A stretch of 64,000 nt of DNA from Providencia manganoxydans (lineage in GTDB: Bacteria > Pseudomonadota > Gammaproteobacteria > Enterobacterales > Enterobacteriaceae). The notes under the pieces are model-generated. The model did not search any database and had not been told where the DNA came from. It was given only the letters and a program-made list of their open reading frames with translations. The stretch spans positions 3,286,001 to 3,350,000 of the forward strand of contig NZ_CP067099.1 of assembly GCF_016618195.1 (NCBI RefSeq), read 5' to 3'. A program made the translations under genes and the position numbers. Below are positions 10,137 to 17,609 of the stretch, piece after piece; the first letter of the stretch is position 1; each line of letters opens with the position of its first letter.

Positions 10137-11291
10137 ATGAACGTACTGATTCTCGGTGCACGTGCACCTGCCTGCTTAGAATGGGCGCGAGCCTTTGAAG
10201 AGGCAGGATGGGCTGTCAGCGTCGGCGATTCGTTGAGCCAGCCATTAAGCCGTTTCAGTCGCTCGGTGCAGCAGTATATCCGTTTACCTGAACCACGAAA
10301 GGATCCAGTAGCTTGGATTGAAGCACTGGCGGCGGCGATCAAAACTCAACGTATTGACCTGCTATTGCCAACGTGTGAAGAGGTGTTTTATTTGGCTCAT
10401 GGCCTCGAACGTCTATTACCATTGTGTCGAGTGTTAACCAGTGACTTTTCGTTGTTGCACCGTTTACATCATAAAGGGCATTTTGCCGCCATGGTGGATG
10501 GTTGGTCCGTGACTGCGCCCGAAACACATCTACTGACAGACCGCCAATCGTTACTCACATTCGCTGATGAAGCGGCGAGATGGGTGTTCAAACCCGCGTA
10601 CTCACGCTTTGCCTCACAAACTTTGATCCGCCCGTCAGCCCAACAGTTAAACGACGTGCAACCTACTCAGGCTGAGCCATGGATAGCACAGCGATTTATC
10701 GAAGGACAGGAGTTTTGCAGTTTTAGTATTTTGATTGATGGTGAACTACGAGCCCATAGCTGTTATCACCCACGCTATCGAGTTGGTCGTGGCTCAGGGA
10801 TCTATTTCCAGCCGAGCACACCGGAACCAGTACGCCAGTTCCTTGAACATTTTGGTCAAGAAACCGCTTACAACGGGCAAGTGGGGTTCGATTTTATTAA
10901 GGATAGAAACGGTCGTTTTCATGTACTGGAGTGTAACCCAAGGGCAACCAGTGGTGTGCACTTATTCGATAATCAGCGACAATTATTAGTAAATAGCTTG
11001 AGTCATTCATGCGAACAAATACTTGAACCGACATTAGAGCCTCGAATGATCGCATTGGCTATGCTGCTATTTGCAGCACCACGACGGCTTTTTAGTCCTC
11101 AGTACTGGCGTGATTACACCATAGCTCGCGATGTCATTGTTCAAAAAGGTGACTGGTGGCCGCTAATAGCACAAACATGTAGTCTCACAGAAATCATTAC
11201 TCGGGCTGTATCTCGACGCTGTGGGCTATTAGCTGCGTCTACGGCTGATATCGAATGGAACGGCCAGCCGTTAAGGGAACACACTCCATGA
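10137..11291 (+). CDS. ATP-grasp family ligase, specific function unknown
   Basis: A 384-residue ATP-grasp protein, a fold that joins a carboxylate to an amine or thiol through an acyl-phosphate. Residues 1-30 form a nucleotide-fold start (MNVLILGARAPA). The ATP-grasp core follows: WVFKPAYSR (149-157), PWIAQRFIEGQEF (181-193) and the metal-binding LECNPRATSG (264-273). It overlaps the next gene by four bases (ATGA). The operon reads visibly richer in GC than its host neighbours and separates modA from acrZ, which adjoin in E. coli, suggesting acquisition. The substrate cannot be deduced. Confidence 0.8.
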   Translation: MNVLILGARAPACLEWARAFEEAGWAVSVGDSLSQPLSRFSRSVQQYIRLPEPRKDPVAWIEALAAAIKTQRIDLLLPTCEEVFYLAHGLERLLPLCRVLTSDFSLLHRLHHKGHFAAMVDGWSVTAPETHLLTDRQSLLTFADEAARWVFKPAYSRFASQTLIRPSAQQLNDVQPTQAEPWIAQRFIEGQEFCSFSILIDGELRAHSCYHPRYRVGRGSGIYFQPSTPEPVRQFLEHFGQETAYNGQVGFDFIKDRNGRFHVLECNPRATSGVHLFDNQRQLLVNSLSHSCEQILEPTLEPRMIALAMLLFAAPRRLFSPQYWRDYTIARDVIVQKGDWWPLIAQTCSLTEIITRAVSRRCGLLAASTADIEWNGQPLREHTP

Positions 11292-12427
11292 AATTATTGT
11301 TTAAAGAACAATTTCTCAGCGAGAACACCAGCCCTAATGATAGCCTTGCTTTACGCTATGTGCGCGCATGTGCCAATGACCGTTTAATCAGTAATGTTAG
11401 CGCTAGAATGGTGCTACTCGATACGGGAACACAGCAATTGCCTGTCAGTATCACGGAAGGTAACGAACCTGATGACAACTGCTATGTGGTATCCCCACAA
11501 ACAGCCTACAGCGGTTATGCGCTTGAAGAGCTCAAACGCCTCGACAGACCATACCTAACTTGGCCCTTGAAACTGCTGATTCAAGCTGTCGCTTGTCTAC
11601 TACGTGCGGGAAAAATCAACAAATTAGTGCAAGTGAATAACTGGTTGCTATCGACAAATCTTTATCCCACAGATTGGGATATCTCTGAGCTACCAGCAGT
11701 TACGGCGCTGCTACAAAGAGAATTTCCTGAGCATGCACTCGGCTTTCGTTCGCTTAATGATTTCAGCAATCGTGAGTTGCGCCAGAAACTGAAAACCCTC
11801 GGTTATCTGAGTGTCCCTAGCCGTCAAGTCTATTTGTTTGACGGACGGGCTGGGGAGCACGCACCGTTTCTCAAGCATCATAACACCCAATTGGATGCCA
11901 CCTTATTACGACGTAGCCCGTATACCGTAGTACTTGGTAACGATTTAAATGATGCCGATTTCAAGAGAATCGAACATCTTTATAATCAGCTTTACTTAGA
12001 TAAATACAGTACTCTGAACCCCCACTACAATGCACGATGGATGCAGCAAGGACAACGCGAGGGATGGCTAGAATTTCGCGCCTTACGTAACGCTGAAGGG
12101 CGTATTGACGGCGCGTTGGGCTGGTTCTCGTCTTCTACCCTACTTAGCGCCCCAATCGTCGGTTACGACACCACGTTACCCCAAAAGATTGGATTATATC
12201 GACAATTAACCCGCCTGTGCCTACAAGAGGCCGTTGAGCGTCGTCAAGTGCTAAACTTTAGCTCTGGCGCAGCCAAGTTCAAACGCTTGCGGGGAGGACA
12301 GCCGCAAATCGAATATAGCCTGATCTACACCGCCCATCTGTCTTGGGGGCGACGCCTTGTATGGACGGTGCTTAGCTATTTATTGCATCGTATTGGCGTA
12401 CCTATAATGAAGAGGTTCAAACTGTGA
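11288..12427 (+). CDS. Two-domain protein with GNAT/FemAB-like C-terminal half
   Basis: A 379-residue protein I do not recognise as a named family. The C-terminal half (about 215-345) has features of acyl-CoA or aminoacyl N-acyltransferases with the GNAT fold: a WLEFRAL strand, GALGWF, a YRQLTRLCLQEA helix and the FSSGAAKFKRLRGG motif common in FemAB/BioF2-like proteins. The N-terminal half is unassigned. The start at 11288 overlaps the ATP-grasp stop (ATGA), so coupling is likely; an ATG at 11255 lacks that logic. Its own stop overlaps the Rieske gene. A role as acyl or aminoacyl transferase in a short pathway is inferred. Confidence 0.7.
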   Translation: MKLLFKEQFLSENTSPNDSLALRYVRACANDRLISNVSARMVLLDTGTQQLPVSITEGNEPDDNCYVVSPQTAYSGYALEELKRLDRPYLTWPLKLLIQAVACLLRAGKINKLVQVNNWLLSTNLYPTDWDISELPAVTALLQREFPEHALGFRSLNDFSNRELRQKLKTLGYLSVPSRQVYLFDGRAGEHAPFLKHHNTQLDATLLRRSPYTVVLGNDLNDADFKRIEHLYNQLYLDKYSTLNPHYNARWMQQGQREGWLEFRALRNAEGRIDGALGWFSSSTLLSAPIVGYDTTLPQKIGLYRQLTRLCLQEAVERRQVLNFSSGAAKFKRLRGGQPQIEYSLIYTAHLSWGRRLVWTVLSYLLHRIGVPIMKRFKL

Positions 12428-13428
12428 ATTCGATTTTTCACCAATGGTGGCCTGTCGCTCTCAGCGCCCAATTGCGAAACAAACCTGTGGCAAGCCAATT
12501 ACATGACACGCCGCTGGTGCTATTTCGTACCCGTGAGGGGCGTGCCGCCGCGCTACCAGATCGTTGTCCGCACCGTTTTGCACCATTGAGCGCTGGCAAA
12601 GTCTGTGATGGGCAGATTGAATGTCCTTATCATGGTTGGCGGTTTTCCGCCGACGGACGTTGCACTCGAATTCCCGGTAGTGATCAAGCCTCGGGAAGCA
12701 AGCCTCTGCTCGATAGTTTGGCTTGTTGTGAAGCTTATGGGCTGGTGTGGGTAAGCTTGAGTACGGAAACCCTATTAACCCCACCTGTTGCTCCTGCTCA
12801 TCAGCATCAAATATTAGATACGTTCTGGATCACTGATCGAGTGCAATGTTCATTGCAGGATGCGGCAGAGAACTTTCTCGATGGATTTCATACTCATTTC
12901 GTTCACTCAGGCTGGATCCGTCATGATAAACAACGACAAAAAATCAGTGCTCAAGTTCACCCACTCGCAGATGGCGTCGAAGCCGTGTACAGCGAAGAGG
13001 GTAAACAGTCAGGGATTATTTCTCGGCTGTTTGAACGCGAGCGCGGCGTCAGTATGGGGCGTTTCCGTATGCCATGTCTGGCAGAAATAGAGTACCGCGA
13101 TGGCAATGATGCACTTAATCTACTAGTCAGTGTTTGGTTGGTACCATGTGGAAACGGTCAGCTACAACTGTTTGCTCGAATAGCCACCAAGCGTGGCTGG
13201 CTTCCAGCAATCATCAAACGTTACATATTAAGTAAGCTATTTCGCGTGATCCTGCGCCAAGATCGCCTGATGCTAGAGAAGGTTACTCACAATAAATTGC
13301 GTTTTCCAGACCCCTTGCTTACTCCTCTGGATGGAGAGCAGGACTTACTTGGCCCGAGTATACGTAAATTACTCGAAGATGGACAACCACTTATATTTGA
13401 GGAACGCCAGTTCTCTTTTTGGCTCTAA
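12424..13428 (+). CDS. Rieske-type mononuclear iron oxygenase
   Basis: A 334-residue Rieske non-heme iron oxygenase alpha-subunit-like protein. The [2Fe-2S] ligands are C48-P-H50 and C67-P-Y-H70. The catalytic iron site is N150, D153, H156 and H161 (ENFLDGFHTHFVH). Such enzymes hydroxylate, demethylate, desaturate or cyclise small molecules and need a reductase partner; none is encoded nearby. The GTG start overlaps the upstream stop (GTGA), so all three genes are translationally chained. The closest families recalled are the vanillate demethylase-type oxygenases; the substrate is unknown. Confidence 0.85.
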   Translation: MNSIFHQWWPVALSAQLRNKPVASQLHDTPLVLFRTREGRAAALPDRCPHRFAPLSAGKVCDGQIECPYHGWRFSADGRCTRIPGSDQASGSKPLLDSLACCEAYGLVWVSLSTETLLTPPVAPAHQHQILDTFWITDRVQCSLQDAAENFLDGFHTHFVHSGWIRHDKQRQKISAQVHPLADGVEAVYSEEGKQSGIISRLFERERGVSMGRFRMPCLAEIEYRDGNDALNLLVSVWLVPCGNGQLQLFARIATKRGWLPAIIKRYILSKLFRVILRQDRLMLEKVTHNKLRFPDPLLTPLDGEQDLLGPSIRKLLEDGQPLIFEERQFSFWL

Positions 13429-13479
13429 ATAGGTGGTTTGTTGTAACTAATAAGATACTTATAAGATTTTACTGAGGTA

Positions 13480-13562
13480 TATACTCTAAATAATTCGAGA
13501 TGCAGGTAGGCGACTAGCTGAGTGTAGTCAACAACCCTGCAATTTGAAGGATGACGGGTATA
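13480..13562. repeat. Dispersed intergenic repeat, short copy
   Basis: An 83-bp copy of the element at 5757-5883 with the same ends (TATACTCTAAATAATTCGAG; GGGTATA) but missing 44 internal bases after AGGTAGGCGAC. It lies directly downstream of the three-gene Rieske operon. The remainder of 13429-13760 contains the acrZ terminator and no gene. Confidence 0.75.
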
Positions 13563-13699
13563 CTCGATAAATCCCTACCGTTTCATTAGGTCTTACAACC
13601 TTCAATATAGCGATTTGTTTCGAAGTGAATTGTTGAGTTTACAAACTCTTTTTACACTTATTCGGGAAAGCACAAGTCAACCAAATATAAAAGAGCATC

Positions 13700-13740
13700 A
13701 ATAAAAGAAAAGAGCAGCCTGTTCTCTAACAAAAACAGGC
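13700..13740 (-). terminator. Rho-independent terminator of acrZ
   Basis: On the minus strand GCCTGTT (13740-13734) pairs with AACAGGC (13723-13717), followed by a T-rich tail (TGCTCTTTTCTTTT). It lies just after the acrZ stop. Confidence 0.7.
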
Positions 13741-13760
13741 GAGCTTAAATGGAGGAAGAA

Positions 13761-13913
13761 CTATTTATTGTTCTCGGTATGATGATGCGGAACGTGCGCT
13801 TTAGATAACAGGTTAAAGAAAGCGCCGAGGCCATAAATCAACCCCATGATCAAAAACATCACGACTGGAACCATCAACAGGGCGAAGCCCATGCTTTTTA
13901 AAATATCAAACAT
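13761..13913 (-). CDS. acrZ: AcrAB-TolC pump accessory protein AcrZ
   Basis: AcrZ (formerly YbhT) is a one-helix inner membrane protein that binds AcrB and tunes drug export. The 50-residue product begins [19 protein letters not shown] and continues [11 protein letters not shown], matching the E. coli protein ([27 protein letters not shown]). The tail is His-rich and differs. GAGG lies 7 bases before the ATG. In E. coli acrZ directly precedes modABC; here the Rieske operon separates them, while acrZ still diverges from the modE locus. Confidence 0.93.
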   Translation of the reverse strand: MFDILKSMGFALLMVPVVMFLIMGLIYGLGAFFNLLSKAHVPHHHTENNK

Positions 13914-14101
13914 TAATAGCCTCTTAAGTTATTACTAGCCTACTAGCCGAACTATCTCAGCTAGGGAAAATAACGTCATGGTTAAATAATAACGTATATA
14001 ATAGACAAATTACATTTCAAACGACACACTAAACGTGCTTTTTTATCACATCTCGTTGATGATAACGTCGTTCTCAACATGAAATAGGAAAGGTTATATT
14101 T

Positions 14102-14140
14102 ATGCAGGCAGAAATCTTACTAACACTAACATTTCAATAA
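14102..14140 (+). pseudogene. modE: Stranded native start of modE (12 codons)
   Basis: ATG at 14102 follows GGAAAGG with good spacing and encodes MQAEILLTLTFQ then TAA. E. coli ModE begins MQAEILLTLKLQ, so this is the original modE N-terminus, cut after codon 9 by prophage insertion. The modE promoter upstream (13914-14101) is presumably still intact and now drives only this peptide. The 13914-14328 stretch otherwise holds the acrZ promoter side, attL and a phage terminator, with no other gene. Confidence 0.9.
14117..14129 (+). repeat. attL core, 13-bp direct repeat
   Basis: TTACTAACACTAA here is repeated exactly at 24704-24716. Left of this copy is native modE 5' sequence; right of it is prophage sequence. 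Confidence 0.88.
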
Positions 14141-14253
14141 TCACATAAATCAATAAATATCAAAAAGATAGAAATAAAATAGATTAACATTTATACAACA
14201 AAATACTACATTTCACTCTAAATACATCAATAACTTACCCCTCCATTTCGAAT

Positions 14254-14277
14254 GAAAAAGAGGGGGAACCCCCCTCA
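14254..14277 (-). terminator. Terminator after the truncated terL
   Basis: On the minus strand a G/C-only stem (GAGGGG pairing with CCCCTC around 14260-14276) is followed by CTTTTTC. It ends leftward transcription of the prophage before it reaches the modE/acrZ region. Confidence 0.8.
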
Positions 14278-14328
14278 TTTTTGCATCACAATTTCGGCAC
14301 AGTTCGTCACAGTGTTTTTCTCTCCGTG

Positions 14329-14694
14329 CTATAGCCCATGGTAATCCCAATAATCATCCGCTTCTTTACCAAAACGAAATAGCAACTCTTCACCTGTAGG
14401 CCATACCCAACGTAATTCCGAGGCTGATGCTAAAAAGCGAGCGCCGTCTTTAAACAGTCGATACATACGTTTTGATTGCGTGATGATGTCACCAAGGTTT
14501 TTGTATTCCGTATCAAATATGACACCACGCCAAAATGAGCCATAACCCACGCCAACATTACGCCTAAAACGGGCAAGTTGTGCCGCTGTTTTGCCGGGGC
14601 CTCGCGTACCTTCATACAGTATTTCATTACAGGGGCAACTCAGGGATAACGATTGAGAGCCGGGCAAAGGTTTCCAGACTACATTGTATTTCAT
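14329..14694 (-). pseudogene. Terminase large subunit, N-terminal fragment
   Basis: The 121 residues match the N-terminus of phage large terminases: CPCNEILYEGTRGPGKT with the Walker A P-loop at about 27-36, then GYGSFWRGVIFD and WVWPTGEELLF. The product stops after DYWDYHG, just where full proteins continue for several hundred residues through the ATPase and nuclease domains. Sequence beyond the stop shows no further terminase homology in any frame, so this is a deletion rather than a point mutation. Its ATG overlaps the intended terS stop. Confidence 0.88.
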
Positions 14695-15256
14695 CCACCG
14701 AGTACCTCGCCTTGTTGCTGCTGTGCCGATTTCTCCCAGTCATCCACATTGTCACAAGATGAAACCAGCATGATGTTATGCTCATTCTTAACTTTAGCTT
14801 CGATTTGCTCTTTAAATGCTTGCACTTTGACATGCTTACCTAATAGTTCTAAGTTTTTCACTTTATCAGGCCATTTGATTTCTTAAGCAATGCTTCAGTA
14901 TCTTCTTCACCCGAAGAAATGGACATAATATCTAAACCACTTAGTGTGGTTCGCCAAGATTTAGGCCAATCCTTGACGGGTTTTAAGTCGCCATTCTCAG
15001 TGAGAATATCCAGCACATCCATTTGGTCGATTTCAACTAACCGCTTAAGGACATAATCAGCGTCAATTTCAACACGCTCATTCCTATTTGATTTAAGTTC
15101 TTTAATTTTGTTTTGAATGTTAACATTTACTAACAGCCGGCTTGCTTGTGCGTTAGCAGTTTTATCGCTGTACCCCGCACGAATAGCCGCTTGTGTAGCG
15201 TTCAAATCAACGAGGTACTCACGACAGAACATTTCTTGTTTATCGGTGAGTGCCAT
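14691..15256 (-). pseudogene. Terminase small subunit with a frameshift
   Basis: From ATG 15256 (AGGAAG six bases upstream) the product starts MALTDKQEMFCREYLVDLN with the NATQAAIRAGYS helix-turn-helix of TerS. The open frame ends early near 14858. Restoring one A in the A-run at about 14877-14882 continues the protein as [18 protein letters not shown] to a TGA at 14691-14693 that overlaps the terL start. A single-base deletion therefore breaks the last third. It could be true decay or a homopolymer sequencing error. Confidence 0.8.
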
Positions 15257-15266
15257 GATTACTTCC

Positions 15267-15401
15267 TTATTGCTGAGATAGAAACTCATTTAAGTTTCTG
15301 ACTGCTTCTTGCGGAGTTCTACCTATCGCATTATCCATTCTTAATTTAGCCCTCCACCCTTGACGGGTTAGCCGGATATGTGGCTTGTTTTTGCTACTCA
15401 T
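15267..15401 (-). CDS. Small phage protein upstream of terS
   Basis: A 44-residue basic ORF beginning MSSKNKPHIRLTRQGWR and ending LNEFLSQQ. GGTGGA precedes the ATG. It sits between the blc terminator and terS in the late direction. No family is recognised; position and ribosome binding site support a real gene. Confidence 0.5.
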   Translation of the reverse strand: MSSKNKPHIRLTRQGWRAKLRMDNAIGRTPQEAVRNLNEFLSQQ

Positions 15402-15411
15402 ATTCCACCCA

Positions 15412-15435
15412 ATAAAAAACCCGCACTAGGCGGGT
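15412..15435 (-). terminator. Terminator after blc
   Basis: ACCCGC (15419-15424) pairs with GCGGGT (15430-15435). On the minus strand the stem is followed by TTTTTTATT. It isolates blc from the terminase genes. Confidence 0.85.
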
Positions 15436-15478
15436 CATATGATTTTCATTAATTAAAGCTTTAAATAAGAAATTAACT

Positions 15479-15994
15479 CTATTGAAATATCAATATTCTT
15501 TGTCTATCAAAACCATAATGGCTAGCAAAGTTAATATATTCATTTAATAACTCTGGCGGCATAGTTGGCGTGCGAGAGAGAATCCATAGATAATCTTTAT
15601 TAGGTCCAACAACTAATGAATACTGATAGTTATCATCTAGCTTAATAATATTATAGCCGCCGTAAAAGGGCCCAAAGAATGAAACCTTTAAAGCCCCAGT
15701 ATCCGAGGATTCAACAAAGTAAGCTTTTCCTATACTTTCCTTCCATTTTTTATTTTTGGAATCCCATCCTCTGTTCACTACTTTTACGCCTCCATCATCA
15801 CGAAGAGAATAATTAGCGGAGACCTTGTTTAACCCTTTCTCAAATCGATTATCGATTCTAGCTACCTCATGCCACTCCCCTAGATAACGAGATAAATCAA
15901 AATCATTAACGGGTGATATATCTTTTGGCACTTTAACACTGCAACCGTTAAGTAGCAGCATACTTAAAAACATTAGTGTTGACTTTATCTGCAT
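15479..15994 (-). CDS. blc: Outer membrane lipoprotein lipocalin Blc, prophage cargo
   Basis: Blc is a bacterial lipocalin that binds lysophospholipids and fatty acids at the outer membrane. The 171-residue protein has a lipoprotein signal with lipobox LLNGC (Cys at about 18), the lipocalin motif YLGEWHEVARIDNRFE, and the Blc-typical NYSLRDDGGVKV, SFFGPFYGGYN and DYLWILSRTPT. It is flanked by terminators on both sides (15412-15435 and 16036-16056) within the phage late region, the classic arrangement of a moron expressed in the lysogen. GAGG lies 7 bases before the ATG. Confidence 0.92.
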   Translation of the reverse strand: MQIKSTLMFLSMLLLNGCSVKVPKDISPVNDFDLSRYLGEWHEVARIDNRFEKGLNKVSANYSLRDDGGVKVVNRGWDSKNKKWKESIGKAYFVESSDTGALKVSFFGPFYGGYNIIKLDDNYQYSLVVGPNKDYLWILSRTPTMPPELLNEYINFASHYGFDRQRILIFQ

Positions 15995-16035
15995 TGTAAC
16001 CTCACTCAGAATTCACTGATGAGATACTTTCGCAT

Positions 16036-16056
16036 AAAAAAGGCCGCTGAGCGACC
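16036..16056 (-). terminator. Terminator after the lysis genes, before blc
   Basis: GGCCGC pairs with GCGACC (one G-T pair) at 16042-16056; the minus strand continues with TTTTTT (16041-16036). Confidence 0.75.
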
Positions 16057-16127
16057 TACTTGTAATCCAGTGCGATTTGCAACTTGTTTTCTGCTTCTTG
16101 CTTATTGTGTAGTAAGTGAGCCTTCAT
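16056..16127 (-). CDS. Possible 23-residue phage peptide
   Basis: ATG at 16127 follows GAGGTGGT and encodes MKAHLLHNKQEAENK... ending DYK at a TAG that touches the terminator stem. It lies directly after Rz. Nothing is known of it and it could be chance. Confidence 0.3.
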   Translation of the reverse strand: MKAHLLHNKQEAENKLQIALDYK

Positions 16128-16168
16128 ACCACCTCACTTAATTGCGAAGAAGCCATTAAAAATCCCCG

Positions 16169-16633
16169 TTAGTTAGCAGGGCATTCCGTGTTTATGTAAT
16201 TCTGCAAATACAATGTTTGCTTTTCGTTCTCAGCCATCATTTCTCTGAGACGCCAATAATCTTGTTCAGCTGCTTCACTAAGTCGTGCGGAGCTTTCATT
16301 GCTTCCGCTTTCGGAGGTATTCGCTTCGGGCTTTGGACATTTGGCGTTGACGTACACGCGCTTAGTGCCATTACTAACATCACTGCGCAACTGGTCAATT
16401 TCAGCTTTTGCATTTGTGAGTTCCGTTGTGTGTTTGGTGTCGAGTTCGTGAAGGGAGTTGATGCGCTTTTCGTAGTCTTCCGTGATAGCTACTTGTGCTA
16501 TTAGGTCATTATTAAGCTGTTTAATTTTCTCGTTTTTACTATTTATCGAGTCACTTAAAAAGTAAATAACGCCTACCATCGAAGCCAAGATAACAATTAG
16601 CGCTTTTTCAGCCCAACTCACAGTAAACTCCAC
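16169..16633 (-). CDS. Rz-like inner membrane spanin
   Basis: The i-spanin fuses inner and outer membranes at the last step of phage lysis. The 154-residue protein has one N-terminal transmembrane segment (about 10-28, ALIVILASMVGVIYFL), then a long charged coiled-coil periplasmic part and the LRSDVSNGTKRVYVNAKCP segment common to this Rz class. It overlaps the endolysin gene by 16 bases and contains the Rz1 gene in another frame. Confidence 0.85.
   Translation of the reverse strand: MEFTVSWAEKALIVILASMVGVIYFLSDSINSKNEKIKQLNNDLIAQVAITEDYEKRINSLHELDTKHTTELTNAKAEIDQLRSDVSNGTKRVYVNAKCPKPEANTSESGSNESSARLSEAAEQDYWRLREMMAENEKQTLYLQNYINTECPAN
16237..16413 (-). CDS. Rz1-like outer membrane spanin, nested inside Rz
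   Basis: A 58-residue lipoprotein encoded in a different frame entirely within Rz. It starts MQKLKLTSCAVMLVMALSAC, a lipoprotein signal with lipobox LSAC (Cys at 20), followed by a short proline-containing mature part (STPNVQSPKRIPPK). This nested design is characteristic of lambdoid Rz/Rz1 pairs. It is below usual ORF length cut-offs and is easily missed. Confidence 0.85.
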   Translation of the reverse strand: MQKLKLTSCAVMLVMALSACTSTPNVQSPKRIPPKAEAMKAPHDLVKQLNKIIGVSEK

Positions 16634-17046
16634 GCTTTTTCGAATGTAGCCTCACCATATGGCTGATAACCTAACTCAACGCTGACAATGGCTTTTGCTA
16701 ATGCAATCCCTGTCTTTTTATCGCTGGTATCGATTTTATCCAAAACAGCTACGCCGATATCATCAGCAGCCCTTCGGATATAACCCGTTGTATTGTTTTC
16801 AACTGGCGGCGCGTACTTATTTATTATGGCCGCTACAGAATTCAGCCCATATTTACGCTGGTAAGTTTGCAGTAACTTATAGATAGCTCGAATGCCATAC
16901 TCAGCGGATTGAAAACGACAGAATCGAGATTCAATGCTTGGGTCGTGAGGTAATTGCCCTTGCCATTTGTTAGCGGGGTTGTAGTCAATATTGCCGGGGT
17001 TATTGTTGCGTTCGCCTCGTGCTATTTTTCGCTGCTGATTACTCAT
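16618..17046 (-). CDS. Phage endolysin or muramidase-like protein
   Basis: A 142-residue protein with GERNNNPGNIDYN near the N-terminus, a motif shared by phage peptidoglycan hydrolases and virion lytic proteins with a lysozyme-like fold; FCRFQSAEYGIRAI follows. There is no signal peptide, so it would need the holin to reach the wall. It overlaps holin by 8 bases and Rz by 16, forming a compact lysis cassette. The cleavage chemistry is inferred from position and motif. Confidence 0.75.
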   Translation of the reverse strand: MSNQQRKIARGERNNNPGNIDYNPANKWQGQLPHDPSIESRFCRFQSAEYGIRAIYKLLQTYQRKYGLNSVAAIINKYAPPVENNTTGYIRRAADDIGVAVLDKIDTSDKKTGIALAKAIVSVELGYQPYGEATFEKAWSLL

Positions 17047-17353
17047 CGCCTAGTTTCCTTTTAAATTTACGCTCAATTGTTTTTACGAACTCCGCACCAG
17101 ACCAGCCAGCAATGCCAGCTATACCGCCTGCATATTCAGGAGCCCATTGAAAATATGACGCAGCAAGAAAAACGAATGAGCCAGCAAATACAGATACCAA
17201 AGCCTGAGCAATGAACATCCAGAGGCTAAACTTTTCACCATTGATGATTTTGTATGCATAGCTGGCAATAGAGCCTAGTAGCGTCATGATTACGATTAAT
17301 AACTCTCTCGCCCAGCTATAACAGAAGGGGTCTTTATAAGGCATTTTCTTCAT
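17039..17353 (-). CDS. Phage holin
   Basis: A 104-residue small membrane protein with three hydrophobic segments (LLIVIMTLLGSIASYAY; LWMFIAQALVSVFAGSFVFLAASY; AGGIAGIAGWSGAEFV) and a charged C-terminus (ERKFKRKLGDE), as in LydA-like holins. It is first in the lysis cassette. A strong GGGGGAGG precedes the first ATG closely; the second ATG (17344) is also possible and could give a dual-start holin/antiholin pair. Confidence 0.78.
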   Translation of the reverse strand: MKKMPYKDPFCYSWARELLIVIMTLLGSIASYAYKIINGEKFSLWMFIAQALVSVFAGSFVFLAASYFQWAPEYAGGIAGIAGWSGAEFVKTIERKFKRKLGDE

Positions 17354-17457
17354 ACCTCCCCCTTAGCTTGGGGCTGATTAAAGTTAATAGATAGCCGCGC
17401 ACAATTTCTATGCGTCAATTAAGTGTGTGTGATTAGAATTCTGTGGCGGCGTATACG

Positions 17458-17481
17458 AAAAAAAGCCGCTTTAGGCGGCTT
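17458..17481 (-). terminator. Terminator after the TudS-DUF1722 gene
   Basis: AAGCCGC (17463-17469) pairs with GCGGCTT (17475-17481); the minus strand continues with a run of seven T. It separates the cargo gene from the lysis cassette. Confidence 0.82.
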
Positions 17482-17609
17482 GTTAAAATAGAGTTGGTTT
17501 ACTTCATGTCAACAGTTATACGCTAACATAACTTTTAGATCCAACATTCATATGACTGAAAGAACTAATCATATGAACAACTTTGATATACTGAAATATT
17601 ACTTTAGTA

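Noticed and set aside
13955..14010. Second ModE operator near acrZ (AACGTATATAATAG)
   Set aside because: It resembles half of a ModE site, but no matching second half at the right spacing was found.
14102..14140. Independent small regulatory peptide gene
   Set aside because: Its sequence equals the ModE N-terminus and ends in prophage DNA, so a stranded gene start explains it better.
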